Source: Certhia americana (taxonomy: Eukaryota > Chordata > Aves > Passeriformes > Certhiidae). From it: 64,000 nt of DNA. The stretch's first letter is position 1; the number at the start of each line of letters is the position of its first letter. Made by a program: the position numbers and the translations under genes. The stretch covers positions 61,520,509 through 61,584,508 of the forward strand of contig CM031860.1 in assembly GCA_018697195.1 (NCBI GenBank), in the 5' to 3' direction. Shown here piece after piece: positions 39,701-51,239 of this stretch. The notes below the pieces were generated by a model, which had not been told where the DNA came from, made no database searches, and was given only the letters and a program-made list of their open reading frames with translations.

Positions 39701-40321
39701 GTCAAACAAAATTTCTTCTGGAAAAAAAAATCTGAAAAATATATGAAGAGTTCTGCAATGAGGACTTTCCATGTTAACTTGGTGTTTTCAGACCTCTGTT
39801 TCATACAGCCATAACCATTTTGCAAGGATTTTATGTGCAATTCAGACATTATTAGCCATGCCAGGCTACAGATTAAAAACAAAGAACCTATAACATAGAA
39901 TGGGAGACCCTGAGCTAGTAAAGAAAAATAAATTACCATAAGCAGCACAAAAGCAATTTTTCTGCATTAAGAGCTCGTCAAAGGAAAGGAAAATCCATCA
40001 AGGAAGAACACTGATGTCAACACAGCTGAGCCATTCCTGAACCAGTTAGCCCTTTTTCTTAGGGGGAAACACAGCTTGCAGGACGTGAACTGGCATTATG
40101 AGCCAGCTGGGACAAACTGGTCCAGGAGATTCCCAAATACACTCCAAGGAAAATTGCTTGAGACAGAACTTTAAATAGTGTGTCCATGGAAAAGCCAAAC
40201 CCTTGTGAATCCACCCTGAAGGGGAAGGAAGCATCCAAGATTCATTAATGCTCAAGATCAAAAATAATGACAAAAGTCACAGGGTCTGATCTGCAAAATC
40301 AGATGACAGGAAGCTGAGCTG

Positions 40322-40943
40322 TGTTGGAGTCTGGAATTATGAGAAATATTTCTTTGCATGTTTAAGAGATTTTGAGATCTTTAAGAGATTTTAGGATCTC
40401 TGACAAACTGTTTTTGACCTTTGTTCATGGAAAAAGGGTTTTTAGGCTCTGGGATGAAGCACAGTTTTCAAGAATGTGTATTACATAGTAGAATAGTGTG
40501 TAGTTTTGTCACAGGGTGAGAATTTTAGATATATAGGGTTTTAGGACTGTAAGCAGGTGAAGACAAGATGGAGGAACCGCATCGCTTTTGGGTTTCTTCC
40601 TTCTTTTTCCTTGCCTCCATGTTCTGCAGTGAGGTGGTACATTATAGTTGGATTAGAATAGAGTCTAACTTTCCAACATAGATAATAGTTATTGGAGAAA
40701 TATTATAAATAAATAAATATATTATAAATATAGTGGATTATAGTATAAAAGTCTATACCACCATGTGTGGGTGTGTTTTCGTGGGTTTTTGAAGAGAGTG
40801 CCTGAATGTCACCTGCAGTACAGATCTCTGCAGGTCAGGAGAAGAATGTATTGATAAGAAAGAATAAACTATGAAGAAAACATAAGAAGAGATGGCTCAT
40901 GGCTTCTCCTTTGATCTCTGGGCTGGGGAAACAAAACTGTACA
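40322..40943 (+). mobile_element. LTR of an endogenous retrovirus-like element
   Basis: Begins TGTTGGAGTCTGG and probably ends at ...ACTGTACA. The layout fits an LTR read on the plus strand: a U3-like part with repeated TTTAAGAGATTTT blocks (40361-40399), a TATA box TATAAAAG at 40744-40751, then GTCACCTGCAGTACAGATCTCTGCAGGTC-like sequence, and a polyadenylation signal AATAAA at about 40864. I recall this as a common passerine LTR family. No second LTR, internal coding region or target duplication was found, so it is either solo or truncated, and its right edge is tentative. Confidence 0.6.
40744..40751 (+). promoter_or_regulatory. TATA box of the LTR
   Basis: TATAAAAG lies about 115 bases before the AATAAA signal, the spacing expected for an LTR promoter and R region. 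Whether it is active is unknown. Confidence 0.5.
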
Positions 40944-41029
40944 TTCTCAGGTCATGGAAAACAGTCGGCAGAGAAAAACACACACAAATATTTTTTACAA
41001 ACCCAAGAGAGCTGGACAGGTGACACAAA

Positions 41030-41135
41030 TGAAAGAAAGGAGCATCCAGAGAGACCTGGCAAAGCTTGAGCAGTGGAACTGCAAGAACCCAGTGAGGTTC
41101 AACAAGTTCAAGGTGCTGCACCATGGACAGGGTCA
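41030..41135 (+). mobile_element. CR1 LINE, ORF2 fragment
   Basis: A reading frame through this segment gives ERSIQRDLAKLEQW, NPVRFNKFKVLHHGQGH, matching the CR1 ORF2 block 'xxLQRDLDxLExW...MKFNKxKCKVLHLGxxN' that lies downstream of the catalytic YADD motif. A few codons are missing between FNK and KVLH. The 68-codon frame 40954-41160 is this relic plus unrelated flanks, not a gene. Confidence 0.8.
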
Positions 41136-44100
41136 TTTATGTGTAGTAAGAATAATATGAATATGCATCTAGGCGTATAACACACACATGTATCACAGGA
41201 ACACATTGAAATAGTACTTCCCACTTTTTCAAATCAAGAGTTCAATTTAGTTTCAGTTATCCCTACTTTCTGACCTTCACAGAGCCATTTGGAGGAATCC
41301 ATCTTGAGAACATATGTGATCAGTGAGATCCAATACCTGTTTCCTGCTTCTGGCACTAGCCAGTAGCAAACCCTTGGAGTTTGGGCATAAGAAAAAGGTG
41401 GCATTCCCTGGAATGCTCTCTTACTCTGCTACATTTTAAGCTTTAGCGTCTTGTGGAGCCACAGTTGATGTTTTTATACTGAAAATGACCTGCTGTTGTG
41501 GTCATAAGAAGAGTTACCATGGAGAAACATATGGTTAACCTTGAGTGTTTCAAGTCAAGCTCTGCATAGCTGCAGGAAAATTTTAAAACTCATAATTTCA
41601 GTCTCAATCTAATCTGGCACATCAGTTCTTCAGTGAATGTTCCCTCACTCAGAAGATTCTTAGTGTGCAGATGGGAATGTTGCACTCTAAGGGTATATCT
41701 CTCCTAGAAATAATATGAAGTGGAAGATTGCTTTATTTGGACGATGATCCAAGCAGGGATTCATTGGACCAGATGGCTAGAGCTGTGCTAGACACTCCAG
41801 GGTCTGTAATTATGGGGCTGGACAAAGTTGCCAGTGCTGTCTATAGATGTGTTTAATTTTTTCTAATGGGTATGTCCACAATAGGTTATGCAAATCACGC
41901 CACTAAGCACCCGTCGTTCACCATCAACTCTTGGGAAAGTAACTTATGAGGTAATTACACAGATAATTGGAATGTTGCTGCCATAGACAGAACCCCCCAA
42001 TGTCTAAAACGTGGACACAGTTGCACTCTTTCAAATTACAAAAAAGCCCAGGATAATGGAAATCAAATTTTTGACTCCACTGAATATAACCTCTGTTGCT
42101 GTTACACCTTCTTAATCTCACAAAAAAAGTATTTTCAAATTGTTTCAAATAACAATTTAGTTATATTGTGCCAGGTATTATGTCTTAAAAAGTTGGTTTA
42201 TCTTAGTGTACTTTTCTAAAGTTGCACTAGTTTAGGCTGTCTTGAGAAGAGGGAATTTTATGGTCAGTCTTCAAATGAGATTATTTTTTCCCATTTAGTC
42301 TTTGAGTCTATTGTTTAAAATATAACATTTTAACATACCTTCTGGCATCATTCATAAAGATTTAGTTTTATGCATAGAGTGGGTATCAAGCTACACTTCA
42401 AGAAAAAATTGTAATAATGCTTTCTCACTTACTGAAATAAAAAGATGAAAATAAGATTGAAGTAAAACAGTGAAGGGGAACAAATACTTTTCTATGTGTA
42501 TATTCAGAAAAAAAGTAATGAGTTCAGCTAACTGGCCTCCTTCAGGGCTAGACAAAGTTTCTTCAGACAGAAATGATCCCCTAAAAAATGTCAGTAAGTA
42601 CTAAATAAAGTTATATGGCAAAGATGAAAGCAGTTAATGTCTTTGTGTAAAAGAGGTCATTGTAACAGAAAAAAGACACCCAAAAGTACTAAAGAAAACC
42701 CACATATGTAATATATGCTTTCTGGTATTTTTCCATCCTCTAGGATTTTCAATCAATATTTTGCTATGTTACTGATGTGCCATAAAATGTCATAATTTTA
42801 TTGATCTAATGTCAGGTCGATGGCATAAGAAAGATTTGAAATGACAACTTGAGTAGAGGGATTGTTAAATTTAAACTGATATGTTTGCCTTCCTGTCAAA
42901 ACAGTGCACGATCCTTCAGCTCATGAGCCACCTGCCTGAGCCAAGCTGACTTCAAACAGCAACACTTCGATCAATATTTTTGGAAACAAGCTCTATTGTT
43001 CCTTTGAGGCTTTTGGTTCTGTTTTCTCCCTGTCACACTCTCTTCAAATCTAAATATCAGGTTATGAAGATACTTATTTCATGTCAGCATGTCCTTTGAG
43101 CATGGAAAGTGCATGTTGATGCTCCTAATCTGTAGTTTAGCTCACCAGCAAATAAACTGAACAGGTAAAGCTGCTAAGGAGATTTCATTTGCTTAGAGAT
43201 TGAGTTAAATTTTTCACAGTGGGTCAGTTTGTAGGAAATTAATCACATTTATATGGCATTTGCTTGTAATCATCTAGAAATGTTCTACATAGCAGAGGTC
43301 TCTGTTCTCTTTGAGTTTCTCTATTCTGCTCCCACAAAAATGTGTTTTCTCAGATACATTGGTTGGATTCTTCTCTGGAATCTGTTTTGTGAGGCCCTTC
43401 TAATCAATGGTGCAAAAAAGGTGTGAACTCTTGTGTCAGCCAATAACAAAATAAGCTGAGAAATCACAGTTCATTTCCCATTTTACTTTTGTCTTCAAAT
43501 GTCATCACAGGAAAAAAAAAAGGAAAATAAATGTCTTCATTGTGACATTTTTAACTGAAGTGTTTTCATTAGTATTTCAAAATGGTTTTATCTGAAAATA
43601 CATTGATATTCATTTTTAAAAGACATCCAAAGAAGAGAAAATATTTGTCTGGGGAAAAAAAAAAAAGTTCAAACTTACTTTAAATTTGCTAGGAAAACAA
43701 AGAAAAAAAAAATCATCAGTTTAACTCACATTTTGTTTGTTTTTTCAAGGCAACTAGTAAAAAGGAAAATTCTATACACAATTGTCATATGCTTGAGAAA
43801 ATGAGAAACTCACTCAGCCTACTCAACACAATCTTTTTTGAGACCATCAAGCTCATTAGATTATTTCTTTCACCTAGACATCTCTACAGTCTTGTTTGAG
43901 CCAGTTCACCTTGTTAATGAACTACAAAAATAACTTTTCCAGAAAACAACTATCACATTTCAGGCTTAATGTGCAGAAAATCTCTTTGGAGGGTAGAAAG
44001 TAGCCATCAGACTTGTGAGAAGTTGTACTTGTGATTCTTTCTTTCAGATTTTCTTGTGTCTAGCAATGAGGTTGAGTTTCAGGTTTTCCCTCTAATGTGA

Positions 44101-44230
44101 TGTCCAAATGATCTAGAAACAAGAGGGCAAAATAAGTTTGGTTTTCTTAGGAACAATTGAAAACCCTCAAGTGAAAGCATGGAAAAAACATTAAATATTT
44201 GTGTGTTTTGGGATTGTCCAGATTGAGAAC
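41136..44230. other. Gene desert segment; no gene seen
   Basis: AT-rich with no repeat or gene recognised. Bases about 43060-43290 are unique-looking, with several TAAT/ATTA cores. I cannot judge conservation without alignment. Confidence 0.5.
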
Positions 44231-44380
44231 AGAATCATAGAATCACAGACTGGTTTGGGTTGGCAGGGACTATAAAAAGAATCTTGTTCCAAACCCCTTC
44301 CATGGTCAGGAGCAACTTTCACTAGACCAGGTTGCTCCCAACCCCATCCAACCTGGCCTTGAACATTTCCAGGGGTGGGT
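44231..44380 (-). mobile_element. CR1 LINE, 3' end fragment
   Basis: Opens with AGAATCATAGAATCACAGAC and continues TGGTTTGGGTTGGCAGGGAC, CACTAGACCAGGTTGCTCC and CCCATCCAACCTGGCCTTGA, then ACATTTCCAGGGGTGGG. This is the reverse complement of a standard CR1 3' UTR with only modest divergence, so it is one of the younger CR1 copies here. Confidence 0.92.
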
Positions 44381-45137
44381 CAGAAGCATCATCTGAATTT
44401 ACCTTTTTTTAATTCTTAATTTTCAAATGAAATAGTAAAAAAGGGCTCTAGGGCAGTATTGATTGTAAGTGTTTTGTTAATAACCTGAGATGAGAGGGAA
44501 CAAGCTCCCTATTTCTGGGCAGGAATAATTTTGAATAGATGCCAGAACTGGTGCAGGAACCAGTTCTAAGAGGCTTCACAGAACAAGGTTACCTTGTGCC
44601 AGCAGCTCTCACTGTGGGCAAGTATGAGACACAGGGAAGCAAAAAGCAGCCTTGCACACCCCACAGGGGCATAATTAATGTTATTATTCATCAGGAAGCA
44701 GCTGGCATTTGCTATTTCCTCCTGTGTGTGCTCCCACACTGACCCTGTGCTGTGGCTGATCCAACACAGCTTCCACTCCTGGGTGAGGAAGCAGGGAGCA
44801 GCTTGGATGATAATGGATGTGTTATGTGAGAATCTGGCATTGTGGCGCTTGTGATAGTACTATGGCAGGAATTTAGATGAGTTTTGGAAGAGGGGTAACT
44901 CTTCTCTATACTTGCAACTACCCTTTAACTTCCAAAACTGTAAATTGATGTTTCCAAGTCTTATTTCTGGAGAAGTACTTGATAGTGTGCCAGAATAATG
45001 ATTTACACCCAGCAGCACCTCATCTCTCCTACATGAGAGTTGGGAAAGTTTCTGTCTTAGCAAAGTGTGTGTTGTATTTCTGTTTGAAAGAAATCTTGCT
45101 GTTATTTATAACACTGAAAGCCTAGAACAAAAATAGA

Positions 45138-45178
45138 CCAAATAAATCACTTATACTAAACCAAATAAATCACTTATA
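45138..45178 (+). repeat. Tandem pair, 22-base period
   Basis: ACCAAATAAATCACTTATA occurs at 45138-45156 and again, identically, at 45160-45178, with 3 bases between. A recent local duplication. Confidence 0.85.
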
Positions 45179-48100
45179 TAAAAGTCTTTTGATGTATTAT
45201 CTAAGGCCTTTTCCTCCATTTCTAATTCTAAAACTAGAGGCACATGTACTTGTACTCTTTTATTTTGTTTCTAGTTTTCCCCAGTCACTCCCTGTTTCTG
45301 TGATGTATTTTCTAAAGGCTTGTGATGACAGGCACTTACAGCAAGAGCATTGCTCATCCAATGAACCAAAGCTTAGCTGAATTCTTCTACAAAGTCCCTC
45401 TGTATTTGGCCTTAGATCTAGCAGTAGCAAAATGAAAATGAAGTAGATAACAGCAATTAGAAATGTGGTGAAAAATCTTGAGACAGCACTCAGACTTCAG
45501 TTTTCAACTACAAACTAAAAATATCAGCAGAGTAAATATGAGTGCATGTATTTGGGGAAAAACTCAAAAGCAAACCATCCCTGAAATAAAGAGGAACAGG
45601 GTCAAAATAATAGAGGGGATATGGAAGGTGTTTGCCAGGATAGGAAAGGAGCGAGGATGAATTAACTGTGCAAGGGGATTGTTTCAGCCAGATGGAACAA
45701 AATAAAACAAGGAATAAAAAATACTGTATTTTGTATAACTGGCAGAACTGAAGAGGGTTCTTCCCAGCCCAGCAATGTGAAGCTCTTTCTGAGTTAGGAG
45801 TTCTGTGAGGCAGGTCCCAGACTGTCAAGAAGGACCTGGACTGGTATACACATTGGACACAGGGACACAGGAACAGGGATACAGAGGGACTGTGACTTTG
45901 TGGTCAAGGCTGAGTGAGCAGACTACTGGGGACAAATGAAGAGTGGTGAATTCTGTGGCAGAAGAGGGGACAGAATCCATGGGATGGAGGAAGGTCTCAG
46001 GAGGAGGTTCAGGCCATGGTCTCACTTGGCAGTGCAGTGCCCTGCACTGCAGCCTGGTTCACAACCCAAACCCAAACCCTGACAGTCAGGGGCTCCTGCT
46101 GTAAACTTTTTCTGAACAGTAAATCTTTGTCTGAGACACTCTGCCCAATAAACATATTGCAGCAGAGAATTAATTCGTAGAAAATTATAGGACATGTAAC
46201 AACTCAGCCTTAAAATATGTCCCATTGCCATTTTAACGGGAAAATGAAAAAGGATTCCATCCAGTCAGATCAAAGATCCACTAAATCCACTGTCCTGTCT
46301 TTGGCAGGAGACAGTACAGGGTGTGTAGGAAGAGCAGGTCCCTTCACTTGGTGACACAGGTGCATGCAGACGTTCATTCAGTTGCTCCCACACAGAGGTA
46401 TTTTGTTTTCAAGATTCCTGCTTGGCCCTTGACTGCTGCTACAAAAGGGAGTGGGATGTGCTCCACTGGGCACGTGGGAGCCATCCAGATATCAAACACT
46501 GCAGGTGCCTGTGTGTGGGAATGGAACTGAGACACTGAGCACTTTTTAACTCAGCTGACAGGACTTTCCCTGATAGCAGTGAGGATCTGAGGCAGCTGCT
46601 TCAGATGGAGACTCCACAGAGCATCAGAATCATGTCAGATCAGATGAAGGCCATGTACATTTGAACATTTTATTCACTGTTGTCTATTACTATCCAGGAG
46701 TTTCTGCCTCAAGCAGAAACTCAGTGCCAGTGAACCTCACAAGTCAGCATCAACTTGGACACAATTGAGTTAGCATGACTTAACGAGTTGGGTCTCATCA
46801 GCTGGGCTGTGGTAATTGGGTGCCTGTATGCAGCACACAAATAAAATGCATTATTTTAAGGGTTAGGGACAGAGATTTAAGCTTCTGTATCTTGTTTTGT
46901 ATTTGGAAAAAAACAAAAATGCAGAATGGTGAGATACTGGAGCTCACCTGATGAGGACCTATCACTTACTAAGCCCTGGTTGCCCACTCATACAGGATTA
47001 TAGCTGTGGCTCACTCTTTCATGGGAGTACATTCCTTTAATTTTTTTTTTTTAAAATTGAATCATTGAAAATTTATTCAAAGCAGAGATCTGGCCCTTTG
47101 TATCTTTCTGATGCAGAGAATGTCTATCCCTGTGTGCACTGTAGCCTCAGGAAATTATTTCCATGTTTGTAGGATTAAGGCTTTCGAGCACATTTTGAAA
47201 GAATGAATGTCAAACTGCTTGGATGGTTCATGTAGACATGAGAGTTATATTGTAAAAAACCTTCAAAGATGTTAAACTAGATATTTCTATTCTTTCCACT
47301 AAATGTTAAGTTTGGGTAAACCAAACATGGATTAAAGGCTAAGGGATCCTTACAGACATGAACTTGGTGCTTCTGCATTTGAAGCTTAAGGCAAAGCAAA
47401 TATGGAGAGTTCTACTTTTTGCCTGTGTTTTTTCTTGGTGCCTGCTGTCCACCCCCTCTGTCACACTTCCACCTTAACTGCTGGTGAATCACCAAGCCCT
47501 GAAATGCAGAATTACCTGTTTTGGGTTTTATCTGATATCTGAGAATTCCAAGGGTGAATTATGCTGAAATTTATTGCCATTATCGTAAAGAAGAACACAT
47601 GGAAATTTAGCTGCTTTGCAGGTGATAGGACAGGTTCATACTATGAGATCTGCCTTGGTAGATGTTTCTGGCACTACCTGATGCTAGTCCCAGATGCTTG
47701 TGAGGAAAACATAATAAAAGCTGTGGGAACAAGATGACCATGACAAGGAACACAGGGAAATGTTCCTACTTGTTAGGCAGAAGTTTGCTTTTGAGCTGGA
47801 ATATGAGAGATTACTTCCCTTTTAAAGTGCTTTGATATCCTTATTATAAATACTGACATTCACCTTTTTCCAAATAAACATTCACTTTCCTTAGCTTTGC
47901 TTGGGGGATTCTACAGTGTTCAAATTTTAAAAGTGTTCAGTATTTTAAAGAGGCAGGAGGAAAACAGGAGGTCAAAAGTCAATAGCAAAAGAAATATTTA
48001 ATGAACATTCTAACTCATGGGCTACTTCTTGCAGTGCTTAAGAGCACACAAATATTTTCTAGTATTGCAATGTACACCACATAAGTTTTGTTTAATAAAC

Positions 48101-51100
48101 AGTTGTGTCAAAAATAATTTTATGTTTTAATTTATTTACAAAACATCATTGTGCAAAAAGCTATTGGCCAGGATAGAAAAATGTATTACAGGACAAATAT
48201 GCTGCTCTACTCGGAAAATGGCAATGCATATTTATTTAGAATGTGTGCCAGGAATAGTATTCATTTCAGAAAATTACTTCTAGATTTCGACAGAGTGTAT
48301 GTGTAGATTATTTTTATATTTGATCCAACATTTCTAAATCAATGACCATTGACCATTTAAAAAACTATTTGAATGGAAATATTTATATGTATGTCTTAGT
48401 ATGTCTACATAATTTACCTGTTTAAAAAAAAAAAAAAAAACAAACTATTGGAAAATGCAAGTTTTGACCAGCATTAATGGAGTTAAGTTTTAGAAACTGT
48501 AGGAAAAAGATTTCCCTACAGTTCCATGAAATCAAGGACAAGAGAGTAATGTTCTGAGTGGATTATAAAAGAAATAAATAATCAGGTTGCTCTCGATTAT
48601 TTATATATAAAATAATATAAAAATAAATAAACAGGTTCTCTAAGATTACAAAGGAATGAGAGAGTTAAAAACCCATCAATATGGAAACAAAGACTGAACG
48701 TAGAGCCAAGTCTTGTTTCCTGGGTTGGATATTCAATAGACCAATACAATATAGAATGGAATAATTCAAGTACAATATCACTCTCTTGAACATTTACTGA
48801 CAACACTTTGCATCCTGTGTTCTCTTTCATAAGAATTGCAGGCAACAAAAACAACTATTAAATACATTAACTATTGAGTGCAGTCCACCTCTGCCAGACT
48901 GGCATGAGGTTAAATGAGTTATTGTATATTCTGTCAGTATGAAGCCACGTATAGAGAGGCTAATGCCTCTGAGAAAGAGATTAATTGAAAATGTTAATTA
49001 AAAAAAAAATTGAAATATTCAATCTAATGAAGCTGGGAAGAAATACTTGGGAAACATTGATCTTTTCCGTTATTGTAGTTGAAATGTGAAAAATAAATCA
49101 ACATAAGAGGAAAGTCTGGACGCACACTGGGGTCCTGTGTGAGGGATTATTGTAGAGCAGTAAAATCAGCAGCACGTCTATAAGGAATCAGTATTTCCTT
49201 CATTGCTGGTATCTGTCCCCAGCCTTGCCTGTTAAGTGTGTAGTTGTGTGTGGAGACACACACAGGAGCTGGGCTGCTGTGCTCAGCAGTGCAAGATTTA
49301 TGAGGGTAGTGGGAGATACAGGGGAAAAGCAGCTTGATTTTGTAGCCCAGTGATGCAGTGACTCCCACGGGGTTTAGTTGTTGTTCCTGATGTTGTTCAC
49401 ATGTTTTATTCAAAGAAAATTTAATTCAGTGTTGGTAAAAGAGTTTGGCACTGCTGTCCCCAGAAAGGGAGCACTAGCTGTGAGGTTCCAGAGTTACTCT
49501 GTTTTTGTCTGGAAACTCTTCATCTTTTCACCTTTAATTTTGATTTTCTCAGTAGTAGTGTGCTACATGAGGGATTAAAAGTGTCTTTGGTCCAGTCTGG
49601 TGCCTGTACAGGAAATTGATGCATTCTCCTTGCTGAGAGAAGTTGTCCTTTGAATTGTTTACTGCCTCAGAGATATTCACAGCTCCCTGTCCTGGGATTT
49701 CTAACCACAGGGCTAGCACAGGGTAGTGGTGGCACCAAACCCTGCCTGGCCTGGAGAGAAAAGTGGGAGCCACTCTGGTGCCAAAGGGAGATCACTGCTA
49801 TTCCAAAGGGAGGCATGGTTCCCAGAGTCTGGAGGAAGGGGATTCAGACTGGAAATGTCCCATCCAGTGCCACATGTGCACCAGTTTTACCTTTTAAGCA
49901 GTAACTATAGTAACAGACTCTATAGTACAGACTTTATAGTAACTAGAGTTACAGACTCTGTTAGCACCTTCCTTTTTGAAGGGAAAAGTCAGTTTCCACG
50001 TTGTTGCAAAAATATATTTATTTATTCATCTGACAAGATGCAGAACTACAGTGAGAACAGCAGTCTGTGATGGAACTGTTCAGCTTGTTTTACTGTAACC
50101 TCCAGCACTGAAATGGACTCAGGCTACACAATATTGGATCAGAGGAAAACTCACCTAACATAAATCTACCTGACTCTGCTGCCTCAGTGGTTTGGATGCA
50201 TCTGGATCATACACAGAAGATGAGCATGACCCCAGATACTGCTAAATGACATATGCCACTAACTTCTGTAAAGAATTAAGGACTTTTGCTTTCAAAAGTA
50301 AAACTCCAGATTCTGGTGAAAAAAAGAAAAAAAAAAGTGTGAAGAAAAAGGAAAAAATGTCTTTAAAAACAAATTTAACAAATAAATACGGAAAAAAAAG
50401 TAGCTGAACTTTTCTGATATAATGGAAATGTGCGTTGTTACTTTCTAATGGTTGATAGGCAAAAAATAACAGCTCAGGATATAACCATAGAAAGGAGGAA
50501 TTTCAAAATATTTAAAGCTGGGTTAATGGAGGACTCTCTAAAGCCACCATGTTCACTGCGGCAGCTCTGCAGACCCAAGGCTGACATCACAATACTTCAC
50601 ATTTCTCCTAAATTTATTTTCCAAACAAGTTAAAAAAGAGTGGGACAATATTTTTAAAATTTAACCACTGCAGGTTTGGGGAAATGGATCTTATTGAATA
50701 TATCTATATAATTTTCCATATGAAGATGATGGTACAAATGTACAAATTCTTCTCCCTGATGGTGGGAATAAATGAGAGCAGAATGAAATGCAGAACTGTT
50801 ACAAAGACTATTTGCTAAGGCTGCACAGAGCAGGAATAAGGATTCTTTTGAATTTATTCCCTTTGCTGACAAACAGTTAAAAGTCAAATCCTCTGCTGGT
50901 GCACATTGACGCTTCTGCAGCAGCCCAGTGCTTTTTTCCATACTGCAGTGATTTTCACAATTTGTATTTGTGCTTTATCCTGAACAGCTGTGCTTTGCTC
51001 ACCTTTTTGCCGGCAAGGAGCAGTGTTTTCATTTAAGCAGTATCTGAGAATCAATATTGTTCACCCAGTCTTTACTCAAGCAGAAGTCTAGTTTGTCAGG

Positions 51101-51198
51101 TATATCTGTCCTGTGACATCACAGTTGTCACTTAACAACAGCTGTTGCTAAATAGGAACTCATTAATAATAATATGGAAGGAAAGGAACCAAGGGAAG

Positions 51199-51239
51199 AG
51201 ATGTAAAAATGGTAAAAGAAAGATGTAAGAATGGTAAAA
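51199..51239 (+). repeat. Tandem pair, 21-base period
   Basis: AGATGTAAAAATGGTAAAAG is followed directly by a second copy with one change (AAATG to GAATG). Confidence 0.85.

Larger units (their letters stand above)
34613..40321. other. Gene desert segment; no gene seen
   Basis: AT-rich, with a 24-base poly-A at 35710-35733 and an A/C-only tract at about 36716-36768. No recognisable gene, RNA or complete repeat. Confidence 0.5.
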
